A DNA stretch of 64,000 nucleotides from an uncultured Eubacteriales bacterium (GCA_900539455.1 UQCD01000007.1:1-64000), one strand, 5' to 3'. Counted from the stretch's first letter, positions 50,672 to 59,346 are shown. Notes: generated by a model from the sequence alone, not told the origin. Program-made: numbers and translations.

Positions 50672-51301
50672 ATGAGTAATATAGGAATATTAGGAGGGAC
50701 CTTTGATCCAGTCCATATGGGACATATCGAATTAGCTATTAAGGCATATGAAGAATACGCTTTAGACAAAATATGGTTTATGGTATCAAAGAAGCCTCCT
50801 CATAAAAAAAATAGAGTAATTACTGACAATATTCATCGAATAAATATGGTTAAGCTGGCTATAGAGGATTATCCTTTTATGGAATTTTCTGATTTTGAAA
50901 TGAAAAGAGAAGGGTATATCTATACTGCAGATACACTTACACTGCTGACGGAACAAAATCCAAAAGACAAATACTTTTTTATTGTCGGTGGTGATTCTAT
51001 AAGAGATTTGAATACCTGGTATCATCCGGAAATTGTATTAAGCAAGTCAACTATTATTGCCGCCACCAGGGATGGGATAAATGACAGTATTTATGATAAT
51101 ATTGTAAAGGATTTATTAAAACAATATAGTGTAGCGAACCCTCATATAGAAAAGCTGGAAATTAATCCCATAGATGTTTCCTCTAGTGATATTAGGGCTA
51201 AATTTTACAGCAGCAGTAATGAAATTAAAAAATATTTAAACAAAAAAGTTATTAAGTATATTGAGGATAACAAATTATATCTTCCTGAGGTAAATTCATG
51301 A
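50672..51301 (+). CDS. nadD: Nicotinate-nucleotide adenylyltransferase NadD
   Basis: NadD joins nicotinate mononucleotide to AMP in NAD synthesis. The 209-residue protein has GILGGTFDPVHMGH (about 4-17), the nucleotidyltransferase motif, and the C-terminal DVSSSDIRAKF equivalent of ISSTxIR (about 169-179). No strong ribosome-binding site lies before the ATG, so coupling to yhbY is likely. The stop overlaps the yqeK start in an ATGA arrangement. Confidence 0.96.
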   Translation: MSNIGILGGTFDPVHMGHIELAIKAYEEYALDKIWFMVSKKPPHKKNRVITDNIHRINMVKLAIEDYPFMEFSDFEMKREGYIYTADTLTLLTEQNPKDKYFFIVGGDSIRDLNTWYHPEIVLSKSTIIAATRDGINDSIYDNIVKDLLKQYSVANPHIEKLEINPIDVSSSDIRAKFYSSSNEIKKYLNKKVIKYIEDNKLYLPEVNS

Positions 51302-51906
51302 ATGAACAGTTTACAAAAAAAGATTATATTGAGCTTAGACAACAATTAAAATCAGCGTTAACAAAGTTTAGATATGAGCATACTCTAGGGGTAGAGTTTA
51401 CCTCAGCTAGTCTTGCAATGTGCCATAAGGCAGATATTAATAAAGCAAAAATTGCCGGTTTATTGCATGATTGTGCAAAATGTATTGATGATGATGAGAA
51501 ACTAAAGGAATGTATTAAGTATCACATTGAAGTAACTGAGTATGAGAAGAAATCAAAGTCATTGTTACACGCAAAATTAGGTGCTTATTATGCTAAATCA
51601 AAGTATAATATTGATGATACTGATATTATTAATGCAATTAAATATCATACAACAGGAAGACCTAATATGTCTTTAATTGAAAAAATAGTGTTTGTTGCTG
51701 ATTATATTGAACCATCGAGAAATCAAGCTCCAAACCTAGAATATATCAGATATATTTCATTTAAGGATTTGGATTTAGCTGTATATGAAATACTAAAGGA
51801 CACATTAGGCTATTTAAAGGAAAATAACCAGTTAATAGATGATAGCTCTAATCAGACCTTTAATTTTTACAAACAGCTTTTAAAGAGTAATAATAGTGGC
51901 ATATAA
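51298..51906 (+). CDS. yqeK: HD-domain Ap4A hydrolase YqeK
   Basis: YqeK is a symmetrical diadenosine tetraphosphatase with an HD fold. The 202-residue protein shows the metal ligands in FRYEHTLGVEF (His), LLHDCAKC (His-Asp, about 57-64), the KYHTTGRP segment (about 114-121) and the VADYIEPSR segment (about 132-140). TGAGGT precedes the ATG inside nadD. It follows nadD with a 4-base overlap and precedes rsfS by 28 bases, the usual order. Confidence 0.94.
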   Translation: MNEQFTKKDYIELRQQLKSALTKFRYEHTLGVEFTSASLAMCHKADINKAKIAGLLHDCAKCIDDDEKLKECIKYHIEVTEYEKKSKSLLHAKLGAYYAKSKYNIDDTDIINAIKYHTTGRPNMSLIEKIVFVADYIEPSRNQAPNLEYIRYISFKDLDLAVYEILKDTLGYLKENNQLIDDSSNQTFNFYKQLLKSNNSGI

Positions 51907-51934
51907 CAAATATTAAAAACAAGGAGATGAAAAA

Positions 51935-52273
51935 ATGGCAAATATTTCTATAGCTGAAATTGCATATAAGGCATTGGATGAAAAAAAAGGGATAGATATT
52001 AAAGTTATTGACATAAGCAAAATATCTACAATTTCAGATTATTTTATAATAGCAAGTGCTTCAAATGCAAACCAAGCACAGGCTTTAGCTGATAATGTTA
52101 CAGAGGAGTTAGCTAAGGCTGGTTATGAATATCGTCAGATAGAAGGCTATAATTCTGCAAATTGGATATTGATTGATTATAATGATGCAATAATACACAT
52201 TTTTGATACAGACAGCAGAGTATTTTACGACTTGGAAAGAATCTGGTCAGATGGGGAATTTATAGAGTTTTAG
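51935..52273 (+). CDS. rsfS: Ribosome silencing factor RsfS
   Basis: RsfS binds L14 and blocks subunit joining when nutrients are scarce. The 112-residue protein has the DUF143 pattern: ISTISDYFIIASASNANQAQALA (two parts, about 30-52), EGYNSANWILIDYNDAIIHIF, and the ending RIWSDGEFIEF. AAGGAGATG lies before the ATG. It is the last gene of the obgE cluster and is followed by a terminator. Confidence 0.97.
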   Translation: MANISIAEIAYKALDEKKGIDIKVIDISKISTISDYFIIASASNANQAQALADNVTEELAKAGYEYRQIEGYNSANWILIDYNDAIIHIFDTDSRVFYDLERIWSDGEFIEF

Positions 52274-52284
52274 TTTATTTTAAC

Positions 52285-52332
52285 CTCCAGCAGCAATCAA
52301 AAACCGATTGCTGCCGGAGATTTTCTTTTTTC
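52285..52332 (+). terminator. Rho-independent terminator after rsfS
   Basis: Stem of 13 pairs with one mismatch between 52285-52298 and 52306-52319, loop AAAAACC, followed by ATTTTCTTTTTT. The ~75 bases from here to the lexA stop contain no further recognisable element. Confidence 0.85.
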
Positions 52333-52407
52333 AAGTATAAATCAACTTACATACATTAATTATCTACTATTTTGGTAATTATCTTATATTCTAAATTTGT
52401 TTTATGT

Positions 52408-53025
52408 TTATCCCATATTTCTATATAATGCAATGACTTTACCCAATATAGTAACATCCTCAACGATAATAGGATCCATATTGTCATTTTCGGGCTGTAA
52501 ACGAATGTGGTCAGCTTCTTTATAAAAGGTCTTAACTGTAGCTGAATCCTCTATAAGAGCCACCACCATATCACCATTCTTAGCAGTGCTTGTTTGTTCT
52601 ACAACAATCCAGTCACCACTTAATATACCGGCATTAATCATACTTTCACCTTTTACTCTCAACATAAATACAGGAGCATTTGGTAATAGTTCTACTGGAA
52701 TAGGGAAGTAGTTTTCAATATTTTCTACAGCTAAAATAGGCGAGCCTGCTGCAACCTGCCCAATCATAGGAACATTGACCATTTCTCGTCTTGTAAGTCC
52801 AAAACTATCATCAATAATCTCAATAGTTCTAGGCTTTGTAGGATCTCGTCTAATGTAGCCATTTTTTTCTAAGGTTTCAAGATGTGCATGAACGGAAGAT
52901 GTAGATTTTAATTTTACAGCATCACATATTTCACGAACTGAAGGGGGATAGCCCTTTGATAAAATCTCAGATTTTATATATTCTAATATTTCTTGCTGTT
53001 TTGCTGATATATTGTCTAAACTCAT
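52408..53025 (-). CDS. lexA: LexA repressor
   Basis: LexA represses SOS genes and self-cleaves when RecA is activated. The 205-residue protein has the N-terminal winged helix-turn-helix (YPPSVREICDAVKLKSTSSVHAHL, in two parts, about 26-49), the Ala93-Gly94 cleavage site in VAAGSP, and the catalytic pair Ser128 (KGESMI) and Lys165 (SATVKT). GGAGGT precedes the ATG. It is divergent from the YneA-like gene, with SOS boxes between them, so it is autoregulated. Confidence 0.98.
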   Translation of the reverse strand: MSLDNISAKQQEILEYIKSEILSKGYPPSVREICDAVKLKSTSSVHAHLETLEKNGYIRRDPTKPRTIEIIDDSFGLTRREMVNVPMIGQVAAGSPILAVENIENYFPIPVELLPNAPVFMLRVKGESMINAGILSGDWIVVEQTSTAKNGDMVVALIEDSATVKTFYKEADHIRLQPENDNMDPIIVEDVTILGKVIALYRNMG

Positions 53026-53098
53026 ATATGACCTCCAATAATAAATATATTCTTATAATAATAAATGACAAAAAGCTTTCCTTTTTATATCTGCGTTT

Positions 53099-53127
53099 AT
53101 TATAGCATAGAAAATAATTAAATGCAA
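53099..53127 (-). promoter_or_regulatory. lexA promoter
   Basis: On the minus strand TTGCAT (53122-53127), a 17-base spacer and TATAAT (53099-53104). SOS box 1 covers the -35 hexamer. Confidence 0.7.
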
Positions 53128-53138
53128 ACAGTTGTTCG
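53125..53138 (-). promoter_or_regulatory. LexA (SOS) box 1
   Basis: Minus-strand sequence CGAACAACTGTTTG fits the Firmicute LexA operator (CGAAC-N4-GTTYG) and overlaps the lexA -35 region. Confidence 0.8.
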
Positions 53139-53146
53139 ATTTTTTA

Positions 53147-53175
53147 TTGACAAACATTTGTTCGTGTAATATAAT
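53147..53175 (+). promoter_or_regulatory. Consensus promoter of the YneA-like gene
   Basis: TTGACA (53147-53152), 17-base spacer and TATAAT (53170-53175): a perfect sigmaA consensus, with SOS box 2 in the spacer. Confidence 0.85.
53151..53164 (-). promoter_or_regulatory. LexA (SOS) box 2
   Basis: Minus-strand CGAACAAATGTTTG matches the LexA operator and lies between the -35 and -10 of the divergent YneA-like promoter, so bound LexA would block RNA polymerase. Confidence 0.88.
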
Positions 53176-53218
53176 AGCAGCATAAAGAATATATGTTCGA
53201 TTTAAAGGAGGACTTTTT

Positions 53219-53560
53219 ATGAATAGCATTAAGCATACATACAAAAATAAACATACATATAAAAAACCAAAGTATTTGTATCCAAGGTTACAGTTTTTAA
53301 TAATAATGTCTGTAATAGTAGTTATGTTATGCAGTGCCTTTGTATCTATAAAGGCAAAGGGCAGTGATACTACCAGTTGCAAATATTTCACTACAATACC
53401 AATAGAAGAGGGGGACAGCCTTTGGTCTATAGCTCATACCTATTGCACATCAGATTATAGTGATTACAAAGAATATATTAGTGAAGTAAAATCAATTAAC
53501 AATATGGATGATGACAATGTAAAAAAGGGAAGCTATTTGGTTATTCCATATTACAAATAG
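53219..53560 (+). CDS. YneA-like SOS cell-division suppressor (LysM protein)
   Basis: The 113-residue protein has a basic N-terminus, one membrane helix (about 26-43) and an extracytoplasmic LysM-type domain (IPIEEGDSLWSIAHTYC to VIPYYK). This architecture and the divergent position beside lexA match YneA of Bacillus, a membrane protein that delays division during the SOS response. AAAGGAGG precedes the ATG. A consensus promoter with an internal SOS box predicts tight repression and strong induction. Sequence identity outside the LysM part is not obvious, so the gene name is not assigned. Confidence 0.85.
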   Translation: MNSIKHTYKNKHTYKKPKYLYPRLQFLIIMSVIVVMLCSAFVSIKAKGSDTTSCKYFTTIPIEEGDSLWSIAHTYCTSDYSDYKEYISEVKSINNMDDDNVKKGSYLVIPYYK

Positions 53561-53578
53561 AAATAGTATATAGTATAT

Positions 53579-53610
53579 AAAAAACGGTCGCAAATGCGAC
53601 CGTTTTATGT
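53579..53610. terminator. Bidirectional terminator between YneA-like and lipoprotein genes
   Basis: AAAACGGTCGCA (53581-53592) pairs with TGCGACCGTTTT (53595-53606). Six A residues upstream give a T-run on the minus strand, and TTTTAT follows on the plus strand. Confidence 0.85.
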
Positions 53611-53669
53611 TCACAATAAAATACACTTTTTAATCTATTAAAATTAAATTTTCTTATTATTTGATATTA

Positions 53670-54536
53670 TTATTTTTCACCTAAGCCACCTACAGAGCCT
53701 AACATAGAAGAAATATCTGTAGCATTGGCAGCTTCATCTGGAATAGTAATATCAGCTACATTATTGTAGTTGCTTCCACTAATAGAAAGCTTTAATTCAT
53801 TAACAGCAAGACCGTCTTCTTCAAACTTATCAACTGACATATCAAATGACTTGAACTGGCCATCCTTATCGATTGATACTTTAACATTAATTTTAACCTT
53901 ATCTGCAAGAGCATTAACCTGTTCTTCATAAGCTGACATATTAGCATTGTTACCAGCAACTGCTGCAACAGCATCAAATACCTTCTTGAAGTCGATTGTT
54001 CCGCTTAATGTATATGTATCGTCAGAAACCTTTACCTCTGTACCATTTAAGTATTCTAATACTTTCTTTAAATCAACAGAAGTATTGTCAGCAGCAGTAT
54101 CTTTTGAAAGGTCAACGCCATAAGCTGCAGTTAATTGCTGAAGATCTAATTTGCACCACTGACCCATCATCTGCATATATAATACATAATTATCACCATC
54201 AGCAGCTAAGTAGCAAGTAAGTTCCTGCTGACCATTGTCACCTGCATCAATATTAATATCAAACTTTGCATTCTTGTTTGAATCAACAGAACCATTAACA
54301 GTAAGACTTGCTTTTACAGCTGTTCCATCTGCACTTGCATCAATAGAAGATGACATCTTAAAATCAGCAGACTTTATTTCTGAATCATTATTTTCAACTT
54401 TCTCGATAAACTCATCAGCAGTAAGTGCTTTGTCATTCTTCTTGTTATCATTGTTTGAAGAATCATTTGATCCACAACCAAAAAGAAGAGAAGTAGACAT
54501 AACTGCAACTGCTAAAAGATACTTTATTTTTCTCAT
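53670..54536 (-). CDS. Secreted lipoprotein of unknown function
   Basis: The ~288-residue protein has a lipoprotein signal: MRKIKYLLAVAVMSTSLLFGC, with the lipobox ending LLFGC (Cys about residue 21), then an Asn/Ser/Asp-rich linker. The mature domain (about 45-285) is beta-rich with alternating DxKMSSSID/KASLTVNGSV-like strands and resembles LolA/LppX-type lipid-binding lipoproteins by pattern only. The ATG at 54536 is chosen because GGAGG precedes it; upstream in-frame codons would spoil the signal peptide. It is a stand-alone gene with its own promoter and terminator. Confidence 0.8.
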   Translation of the reverse strand: MRKIKYLLAVAVMSTSLLFGCGSNDSSNNDNKKNDKALTADEFIEKVENNDSEIKSADFKMSSSIDASADGTAVKASLTVNGSVDSNKNAKFDINIDAGDNGQQELTCYLAADGDNYVLYMQMMGQWCKLDLQQLTAAYGVDLSKDTAADNTSVDLKKVLEYLNGTEVKVSDDTYTLSGTIDFKKVFDAVAAVAGNNANMSAYEEQVNALADKVKINVKVSIDKDGQFKSFDMSVDKFEEDGLAVNELKLSISGSNYNNVADITIPDEAANATDISSMLGSVGGLGEK

Positions 54537-54582
54537 AAAAAATCCTCCATTTAAAAACATTTGTATCAAAGTGAACGACTAG

Positions 54583-54611
54583 ATTATAATACAGTAAAAT
54601 TAATAAAGCAA
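54583..54611 (-). promoter_or_regulatory. Promoter of the lipoprotein gene
   Basis: Minus strand TTGCTT (54606-54611), 17-base spacer, TATAAT (54583-54588). Predicted start near 54576, leaving a ~40-base leader. Confidence 0.65.
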
Positions 54612-54677
54612 GTTTTATAAGAAAAATATGTTGTAAATATTAGATTTTTTGTTGTAAATGTTAATTATTTATATGTT

Positions 54678-55730
54678 TTAGTCTTTACGAAGCTTAACCT
54701 GATTTCTGGCACTACGGCGTCTTTCTTCATCAATGGCTGCATAGTGGCGCCTTGTAGTATTTACATCCTTGTGACCGAGTACATCCGCTACCAGATATAT
54801 ATCTCCAGATTCCTCATATAGTCTTGTACCATAAGTGCTTCGCAATTTATGAGGGGTAATATGCTTAACCGTAGAGGATAGCTGGGAATATTTTTTTACA
54901 AGTAATTCAACACTTCTAACGGAAATTCTTGAATTTTTTAAAGATAAAAACAGTGCATTTTCGCTGCCCTCTACAGGTTTCATGTTTTTTCTTATTTCCA
55001 TATAGTCTTTTATTGCAGCTTCAACCTCATCACCGAAATATAAGATTACCTCTTTGCCCCCCTTTCTATGTATAAGTATCTGACATTCATCAAAGCTAAT
55101 GTCATTTATATCAATTCCTACACATTCGGAAACACGCATACCAGTTCCAAGAAGAAGTGTAAGTATAGCAACATCTCTTGTTTTAGTCAGCTTATGTGAC
55201 TCTAGCTGCTTTTTGGTCATATTAGTACCAGATTCAGCTGCATTTAAAAGAGAAACTATTTCATTAGGCTCTAATCTAATAATAGCTTTTTCGTGTAATT
55301 TTGGCATATTCACCATAACTGTCGGATTGGAGCTTATCATTTCTTTTTTAAAAAAATAAGCATATAAGGAACGGATAGAGGACATCTTTCTTTTAATACC
55401 ATTTTCATTGTTAGTGTAAGTAACACCATCTTTTTCATAGCATTTAAGATAAATCATATATTCTTCAATATCCATAGGACTTTGTTCTTCTAATACCTTA
55501 AGTTCAAGATTTCTCATTCCGGTTTTATTATATACAGGATTACTTTCAACTAAATATTGGAAGAAAAGACGAATATCATAAGCATAGCCTAATCTTGTAC
55601 GGGGAAGAGTAGTAGTTTCTAATGAAATAAAATAATTTCTACAAAACTTTGGTAATTCCTGTTGAATTTCATTAATCTTTATTCGTATATCCTTTTCAAT
55701 TTCATCATTGTATTTTAATGGTCTTGACAT
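54678..55730 (-). CDS. Tyrosine recombinase (XerC/XerD-like)
   Basis: The 350-residue protein has an N-terminal SAM-like core-binding domain (about 30-140) and a catalytic domain with all active-site residues: Arg199 (GMRVSE), a Lys in HRKGGKE (about 223-226), His294 and Arg297 (HKLR), His320 (LGH) and Tyr330 (RRHY). Clostridia carry a chromosomal Xer-type recombinase near lexA. No att repeats, excisionase or cargo genes are visible, so a housekeeping role in chromosome dimer resolution is more likely than mobility. AAAGGA precedes the ATG. Whether it is the XerC, XerD or another type cannot be told. Confidence 0.88.
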   Translation of the reverse strand: MSRPLKYNDEIEKDIRIKINEIQQELPKFCRNYFISLETTTLPRTRLGYAYDIRLFFQYLVESNPVYNKTGMRNLELKVLEEQSPMDIEEYMIYLKCYEKDGVTYTNNENGIKRKMSSIRSLYAYFFKKEMISSNPTVMVNMPKLHEKAIIRLEPNEIVSLLNAAESGTNMTKKQLESHKLTKTRDVAILTLLLGTGMRVSECVGIDINDISFDECQILIHRKGGKEVILYFGDEVEAAIKDYMEIRKNMKPVEGSENALFLSLKNSRISVRSVELLVKKYSQLSSTVKHITPHKLRSTYGTRLYEESGDIYLVADVLGHKDVNTTRRHYAAIDEERRRSARNQVKLRKD

Positions 55731-55866
55731 AAAATTATCCTTTCATTCATAAACACCTTACAATTACCATATATTATAACAAATTTAAACTTTTTTTTAA
55801 ACCTTAGATTAGGTTGATATTAATTAGATTACTTGTAAAAAAATGTTACATAATTGTAAACTTTCA

Positions 55867-55895
55867 TTGACTATATATTTTCAAATTGATATACT
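55867..55895 (+). promoter_or_regulatory. Promoter of the four-helix membrane protein gene
   Basis: TTGACT (55867-55872), 17-base spacer, TATACT (55890-55895), followed by AAAAAGGAGG and the ATG at 55927. Predicted leader about 25 bases. Confidence 0.7.
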
Positions 55896-55926
55896 ATACT
55901 AAGAAATTAAAAAAGGAGGAAATGAA

Positions 55927-56364
55927 ATGAACAAGACAAAATTAGGCATTTCTAATTGCATGGTTGCTGGAATAATTTTCTTATTAGCATTAATAACATC
56001 TTTTTATTCAACAGCAGTCATCTTTGCTTGGCCATTTGTTTTACTTGTGGCTTATGTCTTATTAAAGGAAGATGACCTTTGGCTAAAGGCTTCAGCTATT
56101 AAGGCTGTTTTAGTTGTACTTTTATTTATTTTAGTACCAATTTTATTTAGCTTTGTTAATAACATTCTTGAATTTATTAACTTCTTCTTAAAGATTGCTG
56201 AAGCAACACCTATTCAGGACGGTTGGGGAATTATGAACTTCTTCGAAATGTTATTTGACATTGTAGAAAAAGTATTCCTTTTACTTTTAGCTTTGTTTGC
56301 ATTTAAAGGCAAAACAATCAAAATTCCTGTAGTAGATAATATGATTAGAAAGCATCTTTCATAA
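55927..56364 (+). CDS. Unrecognised small polytopic membrane protein
   Basis: The 145-residue protein is very hydrophobic, with four membrane helices (about 10-28, 30-46, 60-82 and 105-127) and a basic C-terminus ending IRKHLS. A conserved-looking LLKEDDLWLKASAIKA loop lies between helices 2 and 3. No family is recognised. AGGAGG precedes the ATG. It has its own promoter and terminator, so it is expressed alone; codon use looks like the surrounding genes. Confidence 0.75.
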   Translation: MNKTKLGISNCMVAGIIFLLALITSFYSTAVIFAWPFVLLVAYVLLKEDDLWLKASAIKAVLVVLLFILVPILFSFVNNILEFINFFLKIAEATPIQDGWGIMNFFEMLFDIVEKVFLLLLALFAFKGKTIKIPVVDNMIRKHLS

Positions 56365-56383
56365 TTTTATTATTAGCCTACAT

Positions 56384-56425
56384 AAAGACCTCTGGTATAT
56401 TAAATATATTGGAGGTCTTTTTTTG
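56384..56425 (+). terminator. Rho-independent terminator after membrane protein gene
   Basis: AAAGACCTC (56384-56392) pairs with GAGGTCTTT (56412-56420), with an inner TATAT/ATATA pairing in the loop, followed by TTTTTG. Confidence 0.85.
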
Positions 56426-56465
56426 TTTTCTGGCAGCATACAGAAATAGTAGTAGACACGCAAAC

Positions 56466-56503
56466 CCACCACTTCGCAAAACACAGGTTTTGCGAAGTGG
56501 TGG
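56466..56503. repeat. Perfect 17-bp palindrome with ACAG loop
   Basis: Bases 56466-56482 pair perfectly with 56487-56503. The arm is GC-richer than its surroundings (CCACCACTTCGCAAAAC). No T-run follows on either strand, so it is not a standard terminator. It lies in the 160-base gap between the terminator at 56384-56425 and psd. Confidence 0.85.
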
Positions 56504-56585
56504 ACTATACTTTTAATATACAACATTAACATACTACAATTAAATTAAGAAAGCTTAAATATAAATGCAAATATAATTAAGCTAA

Positions 56586-57452
56586 CTAAGCTTTAATACC
56601 TATTTGTTCACCCATTTTAATAGCAGTTTCATATCCGTTATTAGTATTTTCAATAATGTCTTTATCAAAAATAACCTTATCTTTTTCTACAAGTAAACAT
56701 ATAGTTGAACCACCAAATTCAAATTTTCCCTTTGGCATACCTTTTATTATAGGGCCTTCCTCATCATAGTTTTTAATACGGCCAACCATTAATGCACCGA
56801 CTTCAATTTGCATGACCCGTCCAAAGTTTTCGGTATATAAAACTGAACATTCTCTGGAGTTTTCCTTGTATATTTCAAAATAGTCATTGGCGATTGGGTT
56901 TACTGTATGTAAAACACCTGCAATGGCTTTATTTTTAGTTTTATGGCCGTTATCCAAATAACAATATCTATGATAATTGTCAACACATAGTCTGATTATA
57001 ACAAACTTTCCATTTTTGTAGATATTAGAAGCCTTTTTGCTTTTAGTAATTGTTTCAACATTATATAAAGTATCCTTAATTAGAAATGATGAATCTTCAT
57101 TAATATCATATATAGATATTCTGCCATCACAAGGACTTATAAATACTTGAGAATTATTATCAATAGGTCTGTATTCACTTTTAATCTCTCTGGTAAAGAA
57201 ATCATTGTAGGATTTATATTGTACGCCTTGAGCATATTCAGACATATCTAAATTATTAGCCTTTATAAATGGATTTATAAGAAAGGTAGAAAGCTTAGAA
57301 TCTAAAAATATACCGGCAAGTTCTGAGATTACAGGCTTTGTTAGGATTTTTAAAGCACATCTGCCACTCACACTTCCGTATAACTTTTTTAACAAATTAT
57401 CTTGCCCATTGTCTGTAGCATATAAGCTACCATCGCGATTTTTACAATCCAT
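56586..57452 (-). CDS. psd: Phosphatidylserine decarboxylase
   Basis: Psd makes phosphatidylethanolamine from phosphatidylserine. The ~288-residue proenzyme has YNDFFTREIK (about 73-82), the HRYCYLDNGHK segment and the C-terminal self-cleavage site in FGGSTICLL (G-S-T type), where the Ser becomes the pyruvoyl group. The ATG at 57452 is chosen because AAAGGAAG precedes it; an in-frame TTG at 57467 overlaps that site. It follows pssA on the same strand, so both steps from CDP-diacylglycerol are encoded here. Confidence 0.95.
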   Translation of the reverse strand: MDCKNRDGSLYATDNGQDNLLKKLYGSVSGRCALKILTKPVISELAGIFLDSKLSTFLINPFIKANNLDMSEYAQGVQYKSYNDFFTREIKSEYRPIDNNSQVFISPCDGRISIYDINEDSSFLIKDTLYNVETITKSKKASNIYKNGKFVIIRLCVDNYHRYCYLDNGHKTKNKAIAGVLHTVNPIANDYFEIYKENSRECSVLYTENFGRVMQIEVGALMVGRIKNYDEEGPIIKGMPKGKFEFGGSTICLLVEKDKVIFDKDIIENTNNGYETAIKMGEQIGIKA

Positions 57453-57569
57453 ATTACTTCCTTTCAAATCATATCAAGTCATATTGAGTCATATTAGATA
57501 AAATAAAATAAAATTTAAATTTTACTTTATTTAATCAACATAAAAGATTGGATTTCACCTAAATAATAA

Positions 57570-58217
57570 TTAAATTATGTGAAAACCCTGCAACATCAAC
57601 ACAGTAATAACAATTACCGCCATAATAGTCATTACTATAACGCCCTTTTTATGAGCTTTAGGTATCTTTATATTTAAAACAAAGAATATAGCTATTAATA
57701 AAATAATTATATTAAGTACAATATAATAAAACTTCGGTCCAATAGCATCCCTAAATACAAAGGATAATGGCAAAAAAGCTGAAATCATTGTAACAGGAAG
57801 TCCCTGATAATATTTTCTTACCTCTGTAGTAGTCTTTTGTCGTTCTATTTCCATTACATTGAAATATCCAAGTCTTATAACAGCACATAAAATAAATAAG
57901 GCTGATATAGCAAGGGCAACTCCTGTAAATTTGTGGCAATAATGTTCTGTATACAAAATATTGAAAATACCGGGGAACACACCGAAGCAGACTAAGTCGC
58001 ATAATGAATCAATCTGTATACCGAAAGCCTTTGCAAGCTCACTTCTATTTTTATGGCTGCGGGCAACCATTCCATCAAACATATCACATATGCCTGAAAC
58101 AATAAGACAAAATACTGCCAATAGAAATTTACCTCTAATTGACAAATAAATGCCTAAGGTAGCTGACCATAAGCCAACATATGTAAGTATAACTGTGTAA
58201 TTATAAAAACCTATCAT
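57570..58217 (-). CDS. pssA: CDP-diacylglycerol-serine O-phosphatidyltransferase
   Basis: PssA makes phosphatidylserine. The ~215-residue membrane protein (about six to seven helices) has the CDP-alcohol phosphatidyltransferase motif: CDMFDGMVAR, then eight residues to G, and D-SLCD (DG-x2-AR-x8-G-x3-D-x3-D; about 38-64). The ATG at 58217 (MIGFYNYT) is chosen because GGAG lies 8 bases upstream; the upstream ATG at 58238 has none, and longer readings run into the flippase-like gene. psd follows after 117 AT-rich bases. Confidence 0.93.
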   Translation of the reverse strand: MIGFYNYTVILTYVGLWSATLGIYLSIRGKFLLAVFCLIVSGICDMFDGMVARSHKNRSELAKAFGIQIDSLCDLVCFGVFPGIFNILYTEHYCHKFTGVALAISALFILCAVIRLGYFNVMEIERQKTTTEVRKYYQGLPVTMISAFLPLSFVFRDAIGPKFYYIVLNIIILLIAIFFVLNIKIPKAHKKGVIVMTIMAVIVITVLMLQGFHII

Positions 58218-58245
58218 TTTGAGTGCTCCATTTTTCATATATTTA

Positions 58246-59304
58246 TTATTTGTTTTTTGTAGTATTAGTATCTGGGCATACTTCCAGAACTCTCTTTTTA
58301 CGAGTAATCTGGGCAAACGCCATAACGATACCACCCATAATAATAATTAAATAATAGCTTAAACCTCTGCTTAATAATAAACCAGCGGTAATATATGTTG
58401 TTGTAAATATTTCCTTGAAGAATATCATAAAAATACCCTCGCTTGCTCCGATACCACCAGGAAGAGGTAAATTATCAACAGCAATAGAAATAATTAACTG
58501 TAGTATTATAATCTCTAATGCACTATAGCCTGACAATCCGAATGCCTTATAAACAGCATAAGTCACTGCAAAATAAGCTACTCTTTGTATAAAAGTTATT
58601 GCGAATACATTAAAAAATACCATTTTATGAGTTTTTAAATATACTGCACTAGCTTCATATTTGCTAATTGATTTGATTACTTTTTTTAATATATTTTTAT
58701 GATTTTTTAATATTCTGGTTTTACCTAAGAAAAGAATAAACTTTCCTATACATTTTTTTGCAAATGATTGTTTGAAAATAACAATTAATAAAAAGCCAAT
58801 TACAATAATATTTACAAGTACTCCATAAATCATAATCAACGCAATATTTGATACATGTTCCATTACGAAGTCAAATTTTAATATCATCATAAGTAAGCCT
58901 AAAACTAAAAGTACAAGCTTATATGCAACTGTTACGACCATAAGTACAAGTGATGACACAGCCATACTTATACCGTCACCACTCATATAATAGAGCTGTG
59001 CTGGCTGTCCGCCTGTAGCACTTGGTGTAATAGCACTAACAAAAAATCCAATAAATGAATATTTTAAGCAATGTATGAAACTAATAGCATAGGATAAGCT
59101 TCGCATTAAATAATGAATAATAACTGATTCAAATGAAACAAAAACCATTACCAGTGCAAAGCCTAAAAGTAAATACCTCTTGTCAGCTTGTTTTATATAC
59201 TTTATTATATCCGTTATTTCCTGATCTCTTAATAAAAAATAGCCTGTTCCAGCAATTAAAATAATAAGAAACAATACATTAAATATGTACTTCTTATCCT
59301 TCAT
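58246..59304 (-). CDS. Flippase-like domain (UPF0104/YbhN-type) membrane protein
   Basis: The 352-residue protein has about eight membrane helices and the family signatures TPSATGGQPAQLYYM (about 93-107) and NLPLPGGIGASEGIF (about 277-291), as in AglD/YbhN and the membrane half of MprF. Such proteins are proposed to move lipids across the membrane. Being the first gene before pssA and psd supports a phospholipid role, which is inference. AAAGGAAG lies before the ATG, and a consensus promoter lies upstream. Confidence 0.85.
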   Translation of the reverse strand: MKDKKYIFNVLFLIILIAGTGYFLLRDQEITDIIKYIKQADKRYLLLGFALVMVFVSFESVIIHYLMRSLSYAISFIHCLKYSFIGFFVSAITPSATGGQPAQLYYMSGDGISMAVSSLVLMVVTVAYKLVLLVLGLLMMILKFDFVMEHVSNIALIMIYGVLVNIIVIGFLLIVIFKQSFAKKCIGKFILFLGKTRILKNHKNILKKVIKSISKYEASAVYLKTHKMVFFNVFAITFIQRVAYFAVTYAVYKAFGLSGYSALEIIILQLIISIAVDNLPLPGGIGASEGIFMIFFKEIFTTTYITAGLLLSRGLSYYLIIIMGGIVMAFAQITRKKRVLEVCPDTNTTKNK

Positions 59305-59346
59305 ATCGTTCTTCCTTTAAAGCCGTAATGTTTACACATCCTTAAT

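Noticed and set aside
53186..53199. Third LexA-box-like site (GAATATATGTTCG)
   Set aside because: Two positions in one half-site do not fit the operator, so it is too degenerate to call.
54678..55730. Tyrosine recombinase as evidence of a mobile element
   Set aside because: No flanking direct repeats, excisionase, tRNA target or foreign-looking cargo was seen. The neighbours are housekeeping genes and base composition does not change.
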